Source: Bacillus thuringiensis (GTDB lineage: Bacteria > Bacillota > Bacilli > Bacillales > Bacillaceae_G). Taken from it: DNA of 64,000 nt. A program made the translations under genes and the position numbers. Numbering within the stretch: position 1 is the first letter of the stretch; each line of letters starts with the position of its first letter. Where the stretch lies: contig NZ_CP012101.1 of the NCBI RefSeq assembly GCF_001182785.1, positions 62,001 through 126,000 of the forward strand. The letters run 5' to 3'. Positions 53,012-61,074 of this stretch are shown here, in pieces. The notes beneath the pieces are model-generated. The model was not told where the DNA came from, searched no databases, and saw nothing but the letters and a program-made list of their open reading frames with translations.

Positions 53012-55220
53012 CTTGATTTCCCCACATTGCATAAGATTGTGATTCTATATGTTCTGCATGAACAGTTTGGTTTTTCCATAAACGATAATATTCACCTTTT
53101 TCAAATAATAACTTTTCATGAGAACCTTGTTCTATGATTGTTCCTTTTTCCATAACAAAAATCTTATTAGCATGTTGAATTGTACTTAATCTATGGGCAA
53201 TCATAATCACTGTTATTCCTTTATTTCTTAATTCTCTCAACATGTCTATAATATGTTTCTCGGTTGTAGAATCTAAATTACTTGTTGCCTCATCTAAAAT
53301 TAAAATATCCGGTTTCTTTAATAATGCTCTTGCAATTGCTAGACGTTGTCTCTGTCCGCCTGATAAATTTGATGCATTTTCTTCTAACAAAGTTTCATAA
53401 CGTAATGGTAGTTCACTAATAAAATCATGAACAGCTGCATCCTTACATACTTGTATAATATCTTCTAGGGTAACTTGATATTCTAATCCGAATCGTAAAT
53501 TATCAAAAATTGAACCACTAAAGAAAAACGATTCTTGAGAAACATATGCAATACGATTACGTAAATCCGTCCTATTTATTTCTTTAATATGATAATCATC
53601 ATAATAAATATCTCCTTGTTGCGGTTCATAATAACCCATTAACAACTTTGAAATAGTAGTTTTACCAGAACCACTTTCTCCTACAAAAGCTATTTGGTTT
53701 CCTGAATCAATAGAAAAATTAACAGCATTTAAAACATTTTTACGCGTACCATAACGGAATGTAACATTAGAACATGCAATACTACCAGATAACTGTTTAG
53801 GAGATACTTTGTTATATTCTTTTTCACCTTTTTCTGGGTCTAAATCAAAAATTTCATTTAATCTTTCACCCGCAACTAATGCGGATTGCATAGTAGGTTG
53901 AATACCTATTAAATTTTCAATTGGATTTAAAAAATACGCTAGAAGTGCATTATATGTTATTAATTCTCCAATAGTCATATTCCCATCCAACACTTGTATA
54001 GCACCAACCCAAAGAATCACTGTACCTCCAATTAATTCAAGTCCCATTTTCACGGAACCTTGTAAATTAGATAGCATTCCTCTTTTAAATACATGATTTA
54101 ATAATTTTACAAAACGACTTTCTGTTTGAAAAAACACTTCTTTTTCAGCATTATAAGATTTTACAGTTGCAATTCCATTTAAAGACTCTACTAAATATGA
54201 TGTTAATTTTGCATTACTCTCCATTTCTTCACGATTAATATTTTGATATGGTTTATGAAATATAAAAATAATACCGATGTAGAAAGGAACAAGTAAAAGC
54301 GTAACACCAAATAAAGTTGGACTATGTATATATAATAAAATTGCTCCTAATGTAACCATCAATGTATCAATCATTAATGTAACTGTTATCGTTGATAATG
54401 CATCACGTATTTTACCTGCATCCATAAAACGAGAAATAATTTCGCCTACTTTTCTTGTTTCAAAAAAACTCATAGGTAATCCTACTACATGACGGTAATA
54501 TCCAAGCATCAATTGAACATCAATTCGCCTACTCAAATATAAAATTAAATGAGTCCTAAAATAAGAAAGCACTACTTTAAAAATATACAATATAATAACT
54601 CCAATAGACACAATATACAGTGTCTGAAGTAATTGATTAGCTACAATATCATCTATTAAAAATTTAAAGTAAAATGCCCCTAATAATCCAAATATATTAA
54701 AGAAGATAGAAGCCAAAAATATAGGAAATAATAAATGTTTCTGTGGTTTCAATAATGATAAAAATCTAGTAAACGTTCCTTGTGATACTTTACCTTTTTC
54801 GAATTTTTGCCCAGGAATAAGTAAAACCAAAATTCCTGTCCAAATTTTACAAAAATCTTCTAATGAATAAGTTACAAGACCTTTAGCTGGATCAGCAACA
54901 TATACTTTCTTTTTCTTCACTTTATAAATAACCACATAATGTAATAAACCACCTGGCATATTAACATGTGCAATAGCTGGTAAAGGAACCTCATATAATG
55001 ACTTTAATTCCGTTACTCTAACTCCTTTTGTATCAAATCCCAATCTTTCAGCTGATTCTAAAAGACCTTGTACATTTGTACCTTGCAAATCTGTACCGGC
55101 TATTTCTCTAATTTTAGAAATAGATATAGAAAGTCCATAATGTCTAGAAATCATAGCAAGACATGCTGGACCACAATCTTTTAAATCATGCTGTTGTATC
55201 CAATTAAATTTTTTAAACAC
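53004..55220 (-). CDS. Peptidase-containing ABC exporter (C39, bacteriocin type)
   Basis: 738 residues. Residues 1-140 are a C39 peptidase: catalytic Cys16 in QQHDLKDCGPACLAMI, His in MPGGLLHYVVIYKV, Asp in VYVADPAKGLV. Residues about 160-450 contain six membrane helices. Residues about 480-730 are an ATPase (Walker A GESGSGKTTI, signature LSGGQRQRLAIARALL, Walker B ILILDEATSNLD, H-loop MIAHRLST). It cleaves double-glycine leaders and exports the product. The two double-glycine peptides at 56.3-56.7 kb are the obvious cargo. Confidence 0.93.
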   Translation of the reverse strand: MFKKFNWIQQHDLKDCGPACLAMISRHYGLSISISKIREIAGTDLQGTNVQGLLESAERLGFDTKGVRVTELKSLYEVPLPAIAHVNMPGGLLHYVVIYKVKKKKVYVADPAKGLVTYSLEDFCKIWTGILVLLIPGQKFEKGKVSQGTFTRFLSLLKPQKHLLFPIFLASIFFNIFGLLGAFYFKFLIDDIVANQLLQTLYIVSIGVIILYIFKVVLSYFRTHLILYLSRRIDVQLMLGYYRHVVGLPMSFFETRKVGEIISRFMDAGKIRDALSTITVTLMIDTLMVTLGAILLYIHSPTLFGVTLLLVPFYIGIIFIFHKPYQNINREEMESNAKLTSYLVESLNGIATVKSYNAEKEVFFQTESRFVKLLNHVFKRGMLSNLQGSVKMGLELIGGTVILWVGAIQVLDGNMTIGELITYNALLAYFLNPIENLIGIQPTMQSALVAGERLNEIFDLDPEKGEKEYNKVSPKQLSGSIACSNVTFRYGTRKNVLNAVNFSIDSGNQIAFVGESGSGKTTISKLLMGYYEPQQGDIYYDDYHIKEINRTDLRNRIAYVSQESFFFSGSIFDNLRFGLEYQVTLEDIIQVCKDAAVHDFISELPLRYETLLEENASNLSGGQRQRLAIARALLKKPDILILDEATSNLDSTTEKHIIDMLRELRNKGITVIMIAHRLSTIQHANKIFVMEKGTIIEQGSHEKLLFEKGEYYRLWKNQTVHAEHIESQSYAMWGNQDE

Positions 55221-55272
55221 ACTTTTCCAACCTTCTTTCTAAAACATTAAAAAATAACATTTAATAGTAATA

Positions 55273-55842
55273 TCAATTAATATTTTCTTTATAAAAAACT
55301 TCACAGCCTATTTTTTCCGAATGATCCTTTACTATAGAATTAGCATCATAAGAATAAATTAAATAAAAAATTAAAACATCCCCTAATCCTCCTAAAATCA
55401 TAAAAGTACCTAAAATAGTTATAAAACCATTACCAATTAATAAACCTATAAAAGTAGGTAAAATACCCAAAATAACAATAGGCATCAAAATTGAAATACG
55501 ATAAGCATTTATTCCTATTGCCTTTTTACAATGAGCATAAGGAGTTAAAGATTTCCATACTATACCGAATTTGATATCAGACCAATTTACTTTACCAAAA
55601 AAATTAAACCCAATTGCATGTAACAATTCATGTATAATGATAGAAACAAAACTTATTAAACAAACTAATACAAATTGCATAGAATTTTCCCATGTACTTA
55701 CTCCCCAAATAAATCTATACAAAAAAAGCACAAACAAAGTAATTATAATTGAAAAGAAAATCATTATTTTATTAGCTTTTTCTACAGTAATAGTTGCATC
55801 ATCTTTAGAAAGATTATTTAAATTACTAGGTTCCCAATTCAT
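55273..55842 (-). CDS. DUF3267-type putative zinc metalloprotease, membrane
   Basis: 189 residues with four membrane helices and the zinc-binding motif HELLHAIGF (residues about 68-76) within the second helix region, as in DUF3267 and M50-like intramembrane proteases. It lies between the peptide genes and the exporter on the same strand. Such proteins in bacteriocin loci may serve in processing or immunity; neither is proven. Confidence 0.75.
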   Translation of the reverse strand: MNWEPSNLNNLSKDDATITVEKANKIMIFFSIIITLFVLFLYRFIWGVSTWENSMQFVLVCLISFVSIIIHELLHAIGFNFFGKVNWSDIKFGIVWKSLTPYAHCKKAIGINAYRISILMPIVILGILPTFIGLLIGNGFITILGTFMILGGLGDVLIFYLIYSYDANSIVKDHSEKIGCEVFYKENIN

Positions 55843-56023
55843 TTTAAATTCCTCTATTCTTTTTATATTTATTAAATATTCCTATTGCTTTTTTACAAAT
55901 AGTATCTATGAAAAAACTTTTCCTTTTTCGCACATACTATTCGTAAATCACTATTTTTTTAAAACATAATTTATAAAATTAGTATTAATAATACCATTCA
56001 AATCATAAAAATTAATTAAATAA

Positions 56024-56064
56024 GTCTATATAGATGTAAAATAAATTACACATCTATATAGACT
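56024..56064 (-). terminator. Terminator after the peptide genes
   Basis: GTCTATATAGATGT / ACATCTATATAGAC (14-bp stem, 10-base loop) between the peptide genes and the DUF3267 gene; on the minus strand the following tract is only moderately T-rich, so some read-through to the exporter genes is likely. Confidence 0.6.
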
Positions 56065-56083
56065 AAAAAAATGGCTTTAAAAA

Positions 56084-56233
56084 TCATGTAAAAAGTCGAT
56101 ATGTAAATGATCCTAGTTTATAACCTAAGAATATTATTAATCCTGAAATAATTACCAACAGCATCATTTTTAAAGTAGGATACTGATTTAAGAATATTTC
56201 TAATTCTTGTTTTATAACATCAGTATTAATCAT
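56084..56233 (-). CDS. Small membrane protein of the bacteriocin locus (possible immunity)
   Basis: 49 residues: MINTDVIKQELEIFLNQYPT, one membrane helix (LKMMLLVIISGLIIFLGYKL) and a short basic tail. An alternative ATG lies two codons upstream (56239). There is no double-glycine leader, so it is not exported cargo like its neighbours. Position immediately after the peptide genes fits an immunity protein, by inference. Confidence 0.6.
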   Translation of the reverse strand: MINTDVIKQELEIFLNQYPTLKMMLLVIISGLIIFLGYKLGSFTYRLFT

Positions 56234-56259
56234 TATCATACACACCTATTACTTAAAAT

Positions 56260-56427
56260 TTATTTCTTTTTCTTACTTTTACTTTCAGTCCAAGCATCAT
56301 AAAGACCTGCACCTGCACCAACAACCAATAAACCACCAACATAAATTATAGGGGCAATACCACCATTTGTTTCTTGTTTTTCATTTTCAGTTAAAGATTT
56401 ACATCCAACTAATGAAAGATTTTCCAC
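56260..56427 (-). CDS. Double-glycine leader peptide 2 (bacteriocin-like)
   Basis: 55 residues from a GTG with AAGGAGG upstream. The leader (ENLSLVGCKSLTENEKQETN) ends in GG; the predicted product begins IAPIIYVGGLLVVGAGAGLY and has a hydrophobic glycine-rich helix followed by DAWTESKSKKKK. Residue spacing gives GxxxG-type motifs, as in two-peptide bacteriocins. It is too short to be found by usual gene callers. Confidence 0.75.
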   Translation of the reverse strand: MENLSLVGCKSLTENEKQETNGGIAPIIYVGGLLVVGAGAGLYDAWTESKSKKKK

Positions 56428-56468
56428 AAAAATCTCCTCCTTTTTTAAATTATTAAAGTACTATTTAC

Positions 56469-56660
56469 TTATTTGAAAATATGCTTTCCAACCCATTTAC
56501 CACCTACATAACCAACACCTACAACAGCACTACCAGTTGTTACATAACCTGCTGCTACTAAGAATGGAACAATACCACCGTCGATTTTTTGAGCTTCTTC
56601 AAAAGAAAGTTCTTGTGCAGAAACACTTTCCATTTTTGCTGATAAAGATTCTTTAGTCAT
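56469..56660 (-). CDS. Double-glycine leader peptide 1 (bacteriocin-like)
   Basis: 63 residues. Leader MESVSAQELSFEEAQKIDGG with the classic hydrophobic positions and GG cleavage site, then IVPFLVAAGYVTTGSAVVGV and GYVGGKWVGKHIFK: a hydrophobic, glycine-rich cationic product of about 34 residues. AGGAGG precedes the ATG. Upstream, TTGGAT, 17 bases, TATTAA is a reasonable promoter. Together with peptide 2 it suggests a class IIb two-peptide bacteriocin. Confidence 0.82.
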   Translation of the reverse strand: MTKESLSAKMESVSAQELSFEEAQKIDGGIVPFLVAAGYVTTGSAVVGVGYVGGKWVGKHIFK

Positions 56661-56869
56661 AAAAATTACCTCCTGTAAAATATAATTAAAATTTAATTTT
56701 TATAGAATTAATATCATTTATTAACTCCATATCCAAATCTTAGAATATAAAAATAAATTAAAAAGACTATTATTTTAAAAAAATTATTGGTAGAATAAAA
56801 ACGAAATAACTGTATATTTAACTTTATTGATTATTAATCAGAATAGAAACATAACATAATAGGCATCTG
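56661..56869. other. Promoter region of the bacteriocin locus
   Basis: AT-rich upstream region; no gene. No obvious regulator binding repeats. Confidence 0.4.
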
Positions 56870-57009
56870 TCCAGAAAACCTTGAATTACTTTGTCTAAAT
56901 CTTAAACTGTTACATGTCTTTGATTAATCCAAGCAATTTGCTTTCTATCTATTTCTTGTATTGAACGAGCTGTTTGAGTAGGGCCTAAGTTACACCCGTA
57001 GCAGGTAGT
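56870..57009 (-). pseudogene. Tn3-family transposase fragment
   Basis: A short minus-strand frame reads YGCNLGPTQTARSIQEIDRK QIAWINQRHVT, which matches a conserved block of Tn3-family TnpA. It ends in a stop just after, with further similarity in the next frame (DLDKVIQGFLD). Only about 45 residues of a roughly 1000-residue protein remain. Confidence 0.75.
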
Positions 57010-57207
57010 TTTTTATGCAATATTGTATAAAAGATTATGATTTATCAAATATACATGTCTAATGAGGAACACCTAAAACCTATATAGGATGAATTTAATC
57101 TTTACAGTTTCTTTACAGTGAATTAAAAGCGGCAAAAATAAAAAGGATAATTTTATCAATAAGCGTTTTGTCTTTTACATATTAAAATGGAAATCCCCTT
57201 TCAATGT
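57010..57207. other. Intergenic, no gene seen
   Basis: AT-rich sequence between the TnpA fragment and the hairpin cluster. Confidence 0.4.
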
Positions 57208-57337
57208 ATACTGACCCCTTCACAAATCGTGAAGGGATTTTTTTATTTAATAAATGAGTTTAACAAAACATACAAAATGTTAAACTCATAAAGCCCAGTA
57301 ATATCGGTACCTATGCATGATATTACTGGGCTTTTAT
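57208..57337. repeat. Cluster of three hairpins
   Basis: CCCTTCAC / GTGAAGGG with T7 (57215-57244), GAGTTTAACA / TGTTAAACTC (57256-57287), and AAGCCCAGTAATATC / GATATTACTGGGCTT with T4 (57291-57337). Similar in plan to the palindrome cluster at 44573-44750. Confidence 0.65.
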
Positions 57338-57694
57338 TTGGATATTCAACGGCGTGTTTTACAAATTATACAAATACCTAAACATAGTTTTACTTTTTAC
57401 ATATGAACCTCTTTAAAAACACTTCAAAAGGTACATCTTTTGAAACACACTCCTTCCTACCCACATTAAAACCACATCTCCCTATAGATTTGATAAAAAC
57501 CATTATTCAATATTAGTGAAAAACAGAGTATATTTCTCTAATATCCACCGGTAAATTCTTATCATTTTCCCATTGAGAGTTATGGCTCTCTCCTTTTTCA
57601 TTTTCATTCGACATAATATGACAATATACATATGTTTATTTTGATAAGATTGTCCAGAAATATTACATTTTATATATCTTGGAGGAATTAAATT
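57338..57694. other. Upstream region of the Excalibur lipoprotein
   Basis: No gene. Presumed promoter of the lipoprotein; GGAGG ribosome binding site at its end. Confidence 0.4.
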
Positions 57695-58177
57695 ATGAGC
57701 AAAAAATTATTAATGGCTTTAGCATGCAGCGTGTTACTTATGGGATTGGCTGCTTGTGGTTCAAATGATAAAGCAAGTACATCAGAAGAACCAAAACAAG
57801 AAACTAAAAAAGAAGATGAACAAAAAAAGCTAGATGAGCAAAAACAGGAAGAGGAACAAAAGAAAATAGAAGAACAGAAAAAAGCCGAAGAACAAAAACA
57901 GGCTGAAGAGCAAAAGCGATTAGATGAGCAACGCAAACAAGAAGAGGCTCAAAGACAACAGGAAAAACAAAAAGCTGTAGCTAATACAGCACCTCAGCAA
58001 CAAGCTGCACCTAAACAAGAGAAAGTTCACTTTGCAAACTGTACAGATGCAAATAATGCCGGTTACTATGATATAACTCCAGATAGCCCAGCTTATGCTT
58101 CGCATTTAGATCGTGATGGAGATGGCGTGGCTTGTGAACGAAATAAAGGACATAAAAAATCTAGTAAAAAACATTAG
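57695..58177 (+). CDS. Excalibur-domain lipoprotein with long charged repeat linker
   Basis: 160 residues. Lipoprotein signal with lipobox LAAC (Cys21). Residues about 30-90 are an almost pure Glu/Lys/Gln helix made of repeated EEQKK and DEQKQ units, likely a single rigid helix or coiled coil that spans the wall. Residues about 112-148 are an Excalibur calcium-binding domain (FANCTDANNAGYYDITPDSP, DRDGDGVACE) with the DxDxDGxxCE motif and two cysteines. The tail is Lys-rich. Surface-anchored; function of the domain is not well known. Confidence 0.9.
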   Translation: MSKKLLMALACSVLLMGLAACGSNDKASTSEEPKQETKKEDEQKKLDEQKQEEEQKKIEEQKKAEEQKQAEEQKRLDEQRKQEEAQRQQEKQKAVANTAPQQQAAPKQEKVHFANCTDANNAGYYDITPDSPAYASHLDRDGDGVACERNKGHKKSSKKH

Positions 58178-58230
58178 ATTTAAGGATAAGCACTCTTATG
58201 AGTGCTTTTAATTTTTCTCAATAACCAATA

Positions 58231-58335
58231 ATACTTAACATGGTAAAATAATATTTGGATGGGAGTCCAATACATATTATTAAAATTAAAGTAGTTCAAG
58301 TCGGAGGAAGGCACCTTATGGTGTCTTTTCTTTAT
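58231..58335 (+). ncRNA. Repeated small-RNA-like element, copy B
   Basis: Full length and the clearest copy: ACTTAACATGGTAAAATAAT, hairpin TTGGAtgggagTCCAA, TACATATTATTAAAATTAAA, GTTCAAGTCGGAGGAAGGCA CC-TTAT-GGTGTC and TTTTC. Confidence 0.65.
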
Positions 58336-58398
58336 GATTTTACACAAATAAAAAAGCCTCTTTATAAGAGACTTTTTATTATAAATAGATTTAATTAA

Positions 58399-58674
58399 TT
58401 AACGCTTGTTTTCAAAATAACCTGTCCATGAAAGATTCGGTTCTTGATATGTCTTTTTCAAATACCACGTGACACCAAATTCTTTGATTGTGCTCGGTAC
58501 AGAAGCTTTAGCAAAATACCCTCTTTTTAACAGCCAAAGAGTTTCCTCTGCCGCTGCCATAGTAACCTTTTCTTGCTTCGGACTTTCAGTATTAGGTGTT
58601 GCAGCCATCGCTCCACCTGCACCAGATAACATAATTCCAGTCGCTAATGCCCCAACTACTAATTTCTTGAACAT
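58399..58674 (-). CDS. Secreted LCI-like peptide, tandem copy 1
   Basis: 91 residues. Signal peptide MFKKLVVGALATGIMLSGAG with AMA cleavage, a propeptide-like segment ATPNTESPKQEKVTMAAAEE, then the mature part ending GVTWYLKKTYQEPNLSWTGY FENKR. This resembles the LCI antimicrobial fold (core W-x-x-K...W-x-G-x-Y/E). The first 40 residues are near-identical in three tandem genes while the mature parts differ. Confidence 0.72.
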   Translation of the reverse strand: MFKKLVVGALATGIMLSGAGGAMAATPNTESPKQEKVTMAAAEETLWLLKRGYFAKASVPSTIKEFGVTWYLKKTYQEPNLSWTGYFENKR

Positions 58675-58728
58675 AAAATTTCCCCCTCAAATATTTTTAT
58701 ATCTTACACAAATTAAAAATAAGTTTAA

Positions 58729-59004
58729 TTAATTACTCCAACCCTCATAATAAGCTGTCCATGTTTTATCCATTTCTTTCGTTGCCCCTTTTAAATACCA
58801 CGTGATACCAATTACAGTGACGACTTTGTTCGGTATCTCTTCTCTAGTAGCAAACCCTGGTACTCTCAGCGTTTTCTTTTCCGCTGCCATAGTAACCTTT
58901 TCTTGCTTCGGACTTTCAGTATTAGGTGTTGCAGCCATCGCTCCACCTGCACTAGATAACATAATACCAGTCGCTAATGCTCCAACTACTAATTTCTTGA
59001 ACAT
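58729..59004 (-). CDS. Secreted LCI-like peptide, tandem copy 2
   Basis: 91 residues with the same signal and propeptide; the mature part is GFATREEIPNKVVTVIGITW YLKGATKEMDKTWTAYYEGW. The alignment with copies 1 and 3 keeps the positions of ITWYLK and W-T-x-Y-x-E while most other residues vary, suggesting diversifying divergence. Own ribosome binding site (AGGGGGAAA). Confidence 0.72.
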   Translation of the reverse strand: MFKKLVVGALATGIMLSSAGGAMAATPNTESPKQEKVTMAAEKKTLRVPGFATREEIPNKVVTVIGITWYLKGATKEMDKTWTAYYEGWSN

Positions 59005-59033
59005 AAAATTTCCCCCTTAAGTATTTTTATATC

Positions 59034-59321
59034 TTACACACGCCAGCCTTCAAAATAAGCTGTCCATCTACCACCCGAACCTATATATGCGTTTTTCAAG
59101 TACCACGTGATACCGGTACTAGAGTCTTTTACTACGTTCGGTATATCTTCTCTAGAAGCATACCCATGTTTATAAATCCCAATCTTTTCAATCGGTTGCA
59201 CTGCCATAGTAACCTTTTCTTGCTTCGGACTTTCAGTATTAGGTGTTGCAGCCATCGCTCCACCTGCACCAGATAACATAATTCCAGTTGCTAATGCCCC
59301 AACTACTAATTTCTTGAACAT
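59034..59321 (-). CDS. Secreted LCI-like peptide, tandem copy 3
   Basis: 95 residues; signal identical to copy 1, mature part GYASREDIPNVVKDSSTGIT WYLKNAYIGSGGRWTAYFEG. This is the upstream copy, about 30-55 bp from the next one; no terminator separates the genes, so they may be one operon with the SH3-domain gene upstream. Confidence 0.72.
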   Translation of the reverse strand: MFKKLVVGALATGIMLSGAGGAMAATPNTESPKQEKVTMAVQPIEKIGIYKHGYASREDIPNVVKDSSTGITWYLKNAYIGSGGRWTAYFEGWRV

Positions 59322-59357
59322 AAAAATTCCCCCCTCAAGTATTTTTATATTTTGTAC

Positions 59358-59720
59358 TTAGTTACATACTGATTTTGAAACGTATAAATAGGTTTTCCAG
59401 TTTGAGTCGTAAAATTTTAACCATTGATTAGTTCCATTGACAGTTTGTCCTTTTACCCATTCACCATTAAATCTAGTTCCATTGGCAACGTAATACGCTA
59501 TTTTTGAACTCGTACTTGCTTCAGTTCGTACTTTTGTATTTTCATATTGTGCGTTACAGACTGCAAGACCCTTAGCTGCTTTATTTGATGTGAAATTGGT
59601 GTTTTCTGCCGCACTAGCGCTTGTTACGCCAATAAAACTAAATGAACTTAAACCGATTGCACAAGCTAAAGCTAACCCTTTAATTCTTTTCATTTTTCTC
59701 ATATTAAACATCCCCCTCAA
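59358..59720 (-). CDS. Secreted SH3b-domain protein
   Basis: 120 residues; the better start is MRKMKRIKGLALACAIGLSS about five codons in, after AGGGGGATG. Signal peptide cleaved near ASAAE. The mature part is one bacterial SH3 domain (VRTEASTSSKIAYYVANGTR, GEWVKGQTVNGTNQWLKFY) flanked by two cysteines (Cys54 and the penultimate residue) that may pair. Probably binds cell wall peptide. It heads the row of LCI-like genes. Confidence 0.8.
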   Translation of the reverse strand: MRGMFNMRKMKRIKGLALACAIGLSSFSFIGVTSASAAENTNFTSNKAAKGLAVCNAQYENTKVRTEASTSSKIAYYVANGTRFNGEWVKGQTVNGTNQWLKFYDSNWKTYLYVSKSVCN

Positions 59721-59876
59721 GTATTTTTATATCTTACACAACAAACTTAACACGTTTTACAAATAATGTTAGTTTATTAAACTTGATAAAATAATATTTG
59801 AATATTCAAAAACATCAAACATTAAATAACTTTACTTAAACCTCGTTCTAACATCAGAACGTGATTATGCTTATTA

Positions 59877-59910
59877 AGGGGTACCGCCACATCGCTATCA
59901 AGCTAGGGGT
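59877..59910 (+). mobile_element. IS231-like left terminus (fosB side)
   Basis: AGGGGTACCGCCACATCGCT then ATCAAGCTAGGGG matches the IS231-type ends (variant ATCAAGCTA). It starts the segment carrying fosB. A short inverted repeat GGGGTTT...AAATACCCC follows. Confidence 0.5.
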
Positions 59911-60034
59911 TTGAAATACCCCCGAAACGAAAAAAACGAGTTAAATTCATATAAATAGATTTTGGAAAATTGATAATTTTGTTTAGGGGAATACTAAAAG
60001 AGTCTTCATAGTTTAAAGAGTAAATGGAAGAGCG

Positions 60035-60062
60035 AAAAGCTAGTATTTTACTAGCTTTTTTA
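60035..60062. terminator. fosB terminator
   Basis: AAAAGCTAGT / ACTAGCTTTTTT with a five-base loop, adjoining the fosB stop. Confidence 0.7.
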
Positions 60063-60479
60063 TCAGTAAAAAGTCATATGCTTTTTATCTTCTTTATAAT
60101 ATTGTAAACGATCTTGTAAAGTACCAGTATGAAATTCAAACTTGTGACCATCTGGATCTGTAAAATAAATAGACCGTTTATCTCGTTCATCTCTCTCTCG
60201 TCCAGGTAAGATCTTAACATGATTTTGAATTAATATTTCTTTTAAAGAATCAAATTCATTATTTGTTACAGTAAAGGCTATATGTGTGTATGAGTGCTGA
60301 ATTTCATTTCTTGGTATACTTTCTTCAACATTTAAAGCAATCCATAGACCATTTAAATCAAAATAAGCTAACTTTCTACCTTTTACTAATAATTTTGCTT
60401 GAAGTATATTTTGATAAAACTCAGTGGATTGCTCTAGATTAGAGACTGAAAAACAAATGTGATTAATACTTTGTCCCAT
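60063..60479 (-). CDS. fosB: Fosfomycin resistance bacillithiol transferase
   Basis: 138 residues, a VOC-fold metalloenzyme that adds bacillithiol to fosfomycin, opening its epoxide. Metal ligands are His7 ([10 protein letters not shown]), His66 (SYTHIAFTV) and Glu115 (HKFEFHTG). Also [20 protein letters not shown], the C-terminal family signature. Length matches FosB (about 138-140). It lies just inside an IS231-type terminus, suggesting mobile cassette carriage. Confidence 0.95.
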   Translation of the reverse strand: MGQSINHICFSVSNLEQSTEFYQNILQAKLLVKGRKLAYFDLNGLWIALNVEESIPRNEIQHSYTHIAFTVTNNEFDSLKEILIQNHVKILPGRERDERDKRSIYFTDPDGHKFEFHTGTLQDRLQYYKEDKKHMTFY

Positions 60480-60661
60480 GCTACATTCTCCTTTTTAATT
60501 GATTAAGTTATATATTACATTATAAGCAAAAGGCACTTTTCTACTAGGAGTACAAATCTATCACTGTCAAGATAATTAAATAAAAGTAGTAAAATAGTAG
60601 TTCTTCATTGGTTTCAAAAACTCAAACAAAGAACTACTATGTACGTTTTAACAAGATTTAG

Positions 60662-60692
60662 GGCTAGCAACCCATCACCATTAACTTAAGAA
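60662..60692 (+). mobile_element. IS231-like terminus, degenerate
   Basis: GCTAGCAACCCATCACCATT AACTTAAG resembles the IS231-type left end. No matching partner identified. Confidence 0.4.
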
Positions 60693-61074
60693 ATTGATTG
60701 TTCTCCAAAACAAAAGTATACATTAGAAACAACATAAATAAAGGTTTCATAGCATCCGCTTAAATATCATTAAGATATAATATGAAAATATATGTTATAA
60801 TACATTTGAAGGGCTGGTATCCTTTTTTTGTCTGTAGCTTCAGTCAACTCATATAATATAAGTACCCAAACGAAAATATATGAGCCTTAGTAAAAAGAAC
60901 CTTTTAAAAGGTTCTTTTTACTTTAATAATTGTTTTATCTATCAATCTTATTCAGTCTATATAAAATTAACATAACCCCACTTATCGGTATTCAATGTAT
61001 CTAGAAAAAATCCCTTCAGCAAGTAAACTGAAGGGGTTTCATATTTACCAATAATTCTTGTTATTTGTAATTCA
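60693..61074. other. Intergenic with two terminators
   Basis: No gene. TAAAAAGAACCTTTT / AAAAGGTTCTTTTTA (60891-60920), and CCCTTCAG / CTGAAGGG (61003-61040), the latter with T6 on the minus strand, serving the GNAT gene at 61075. Confidence 0.6.

Noticed and set aside
45421..58335. GTTCAAGTC in the repeats resembles a tRNA T-loop
   Set aside because: The flanking bases do not pair into a T stem, and no acceptor, D or anticodon arms are present, so these are not tRNA genes or fragments.
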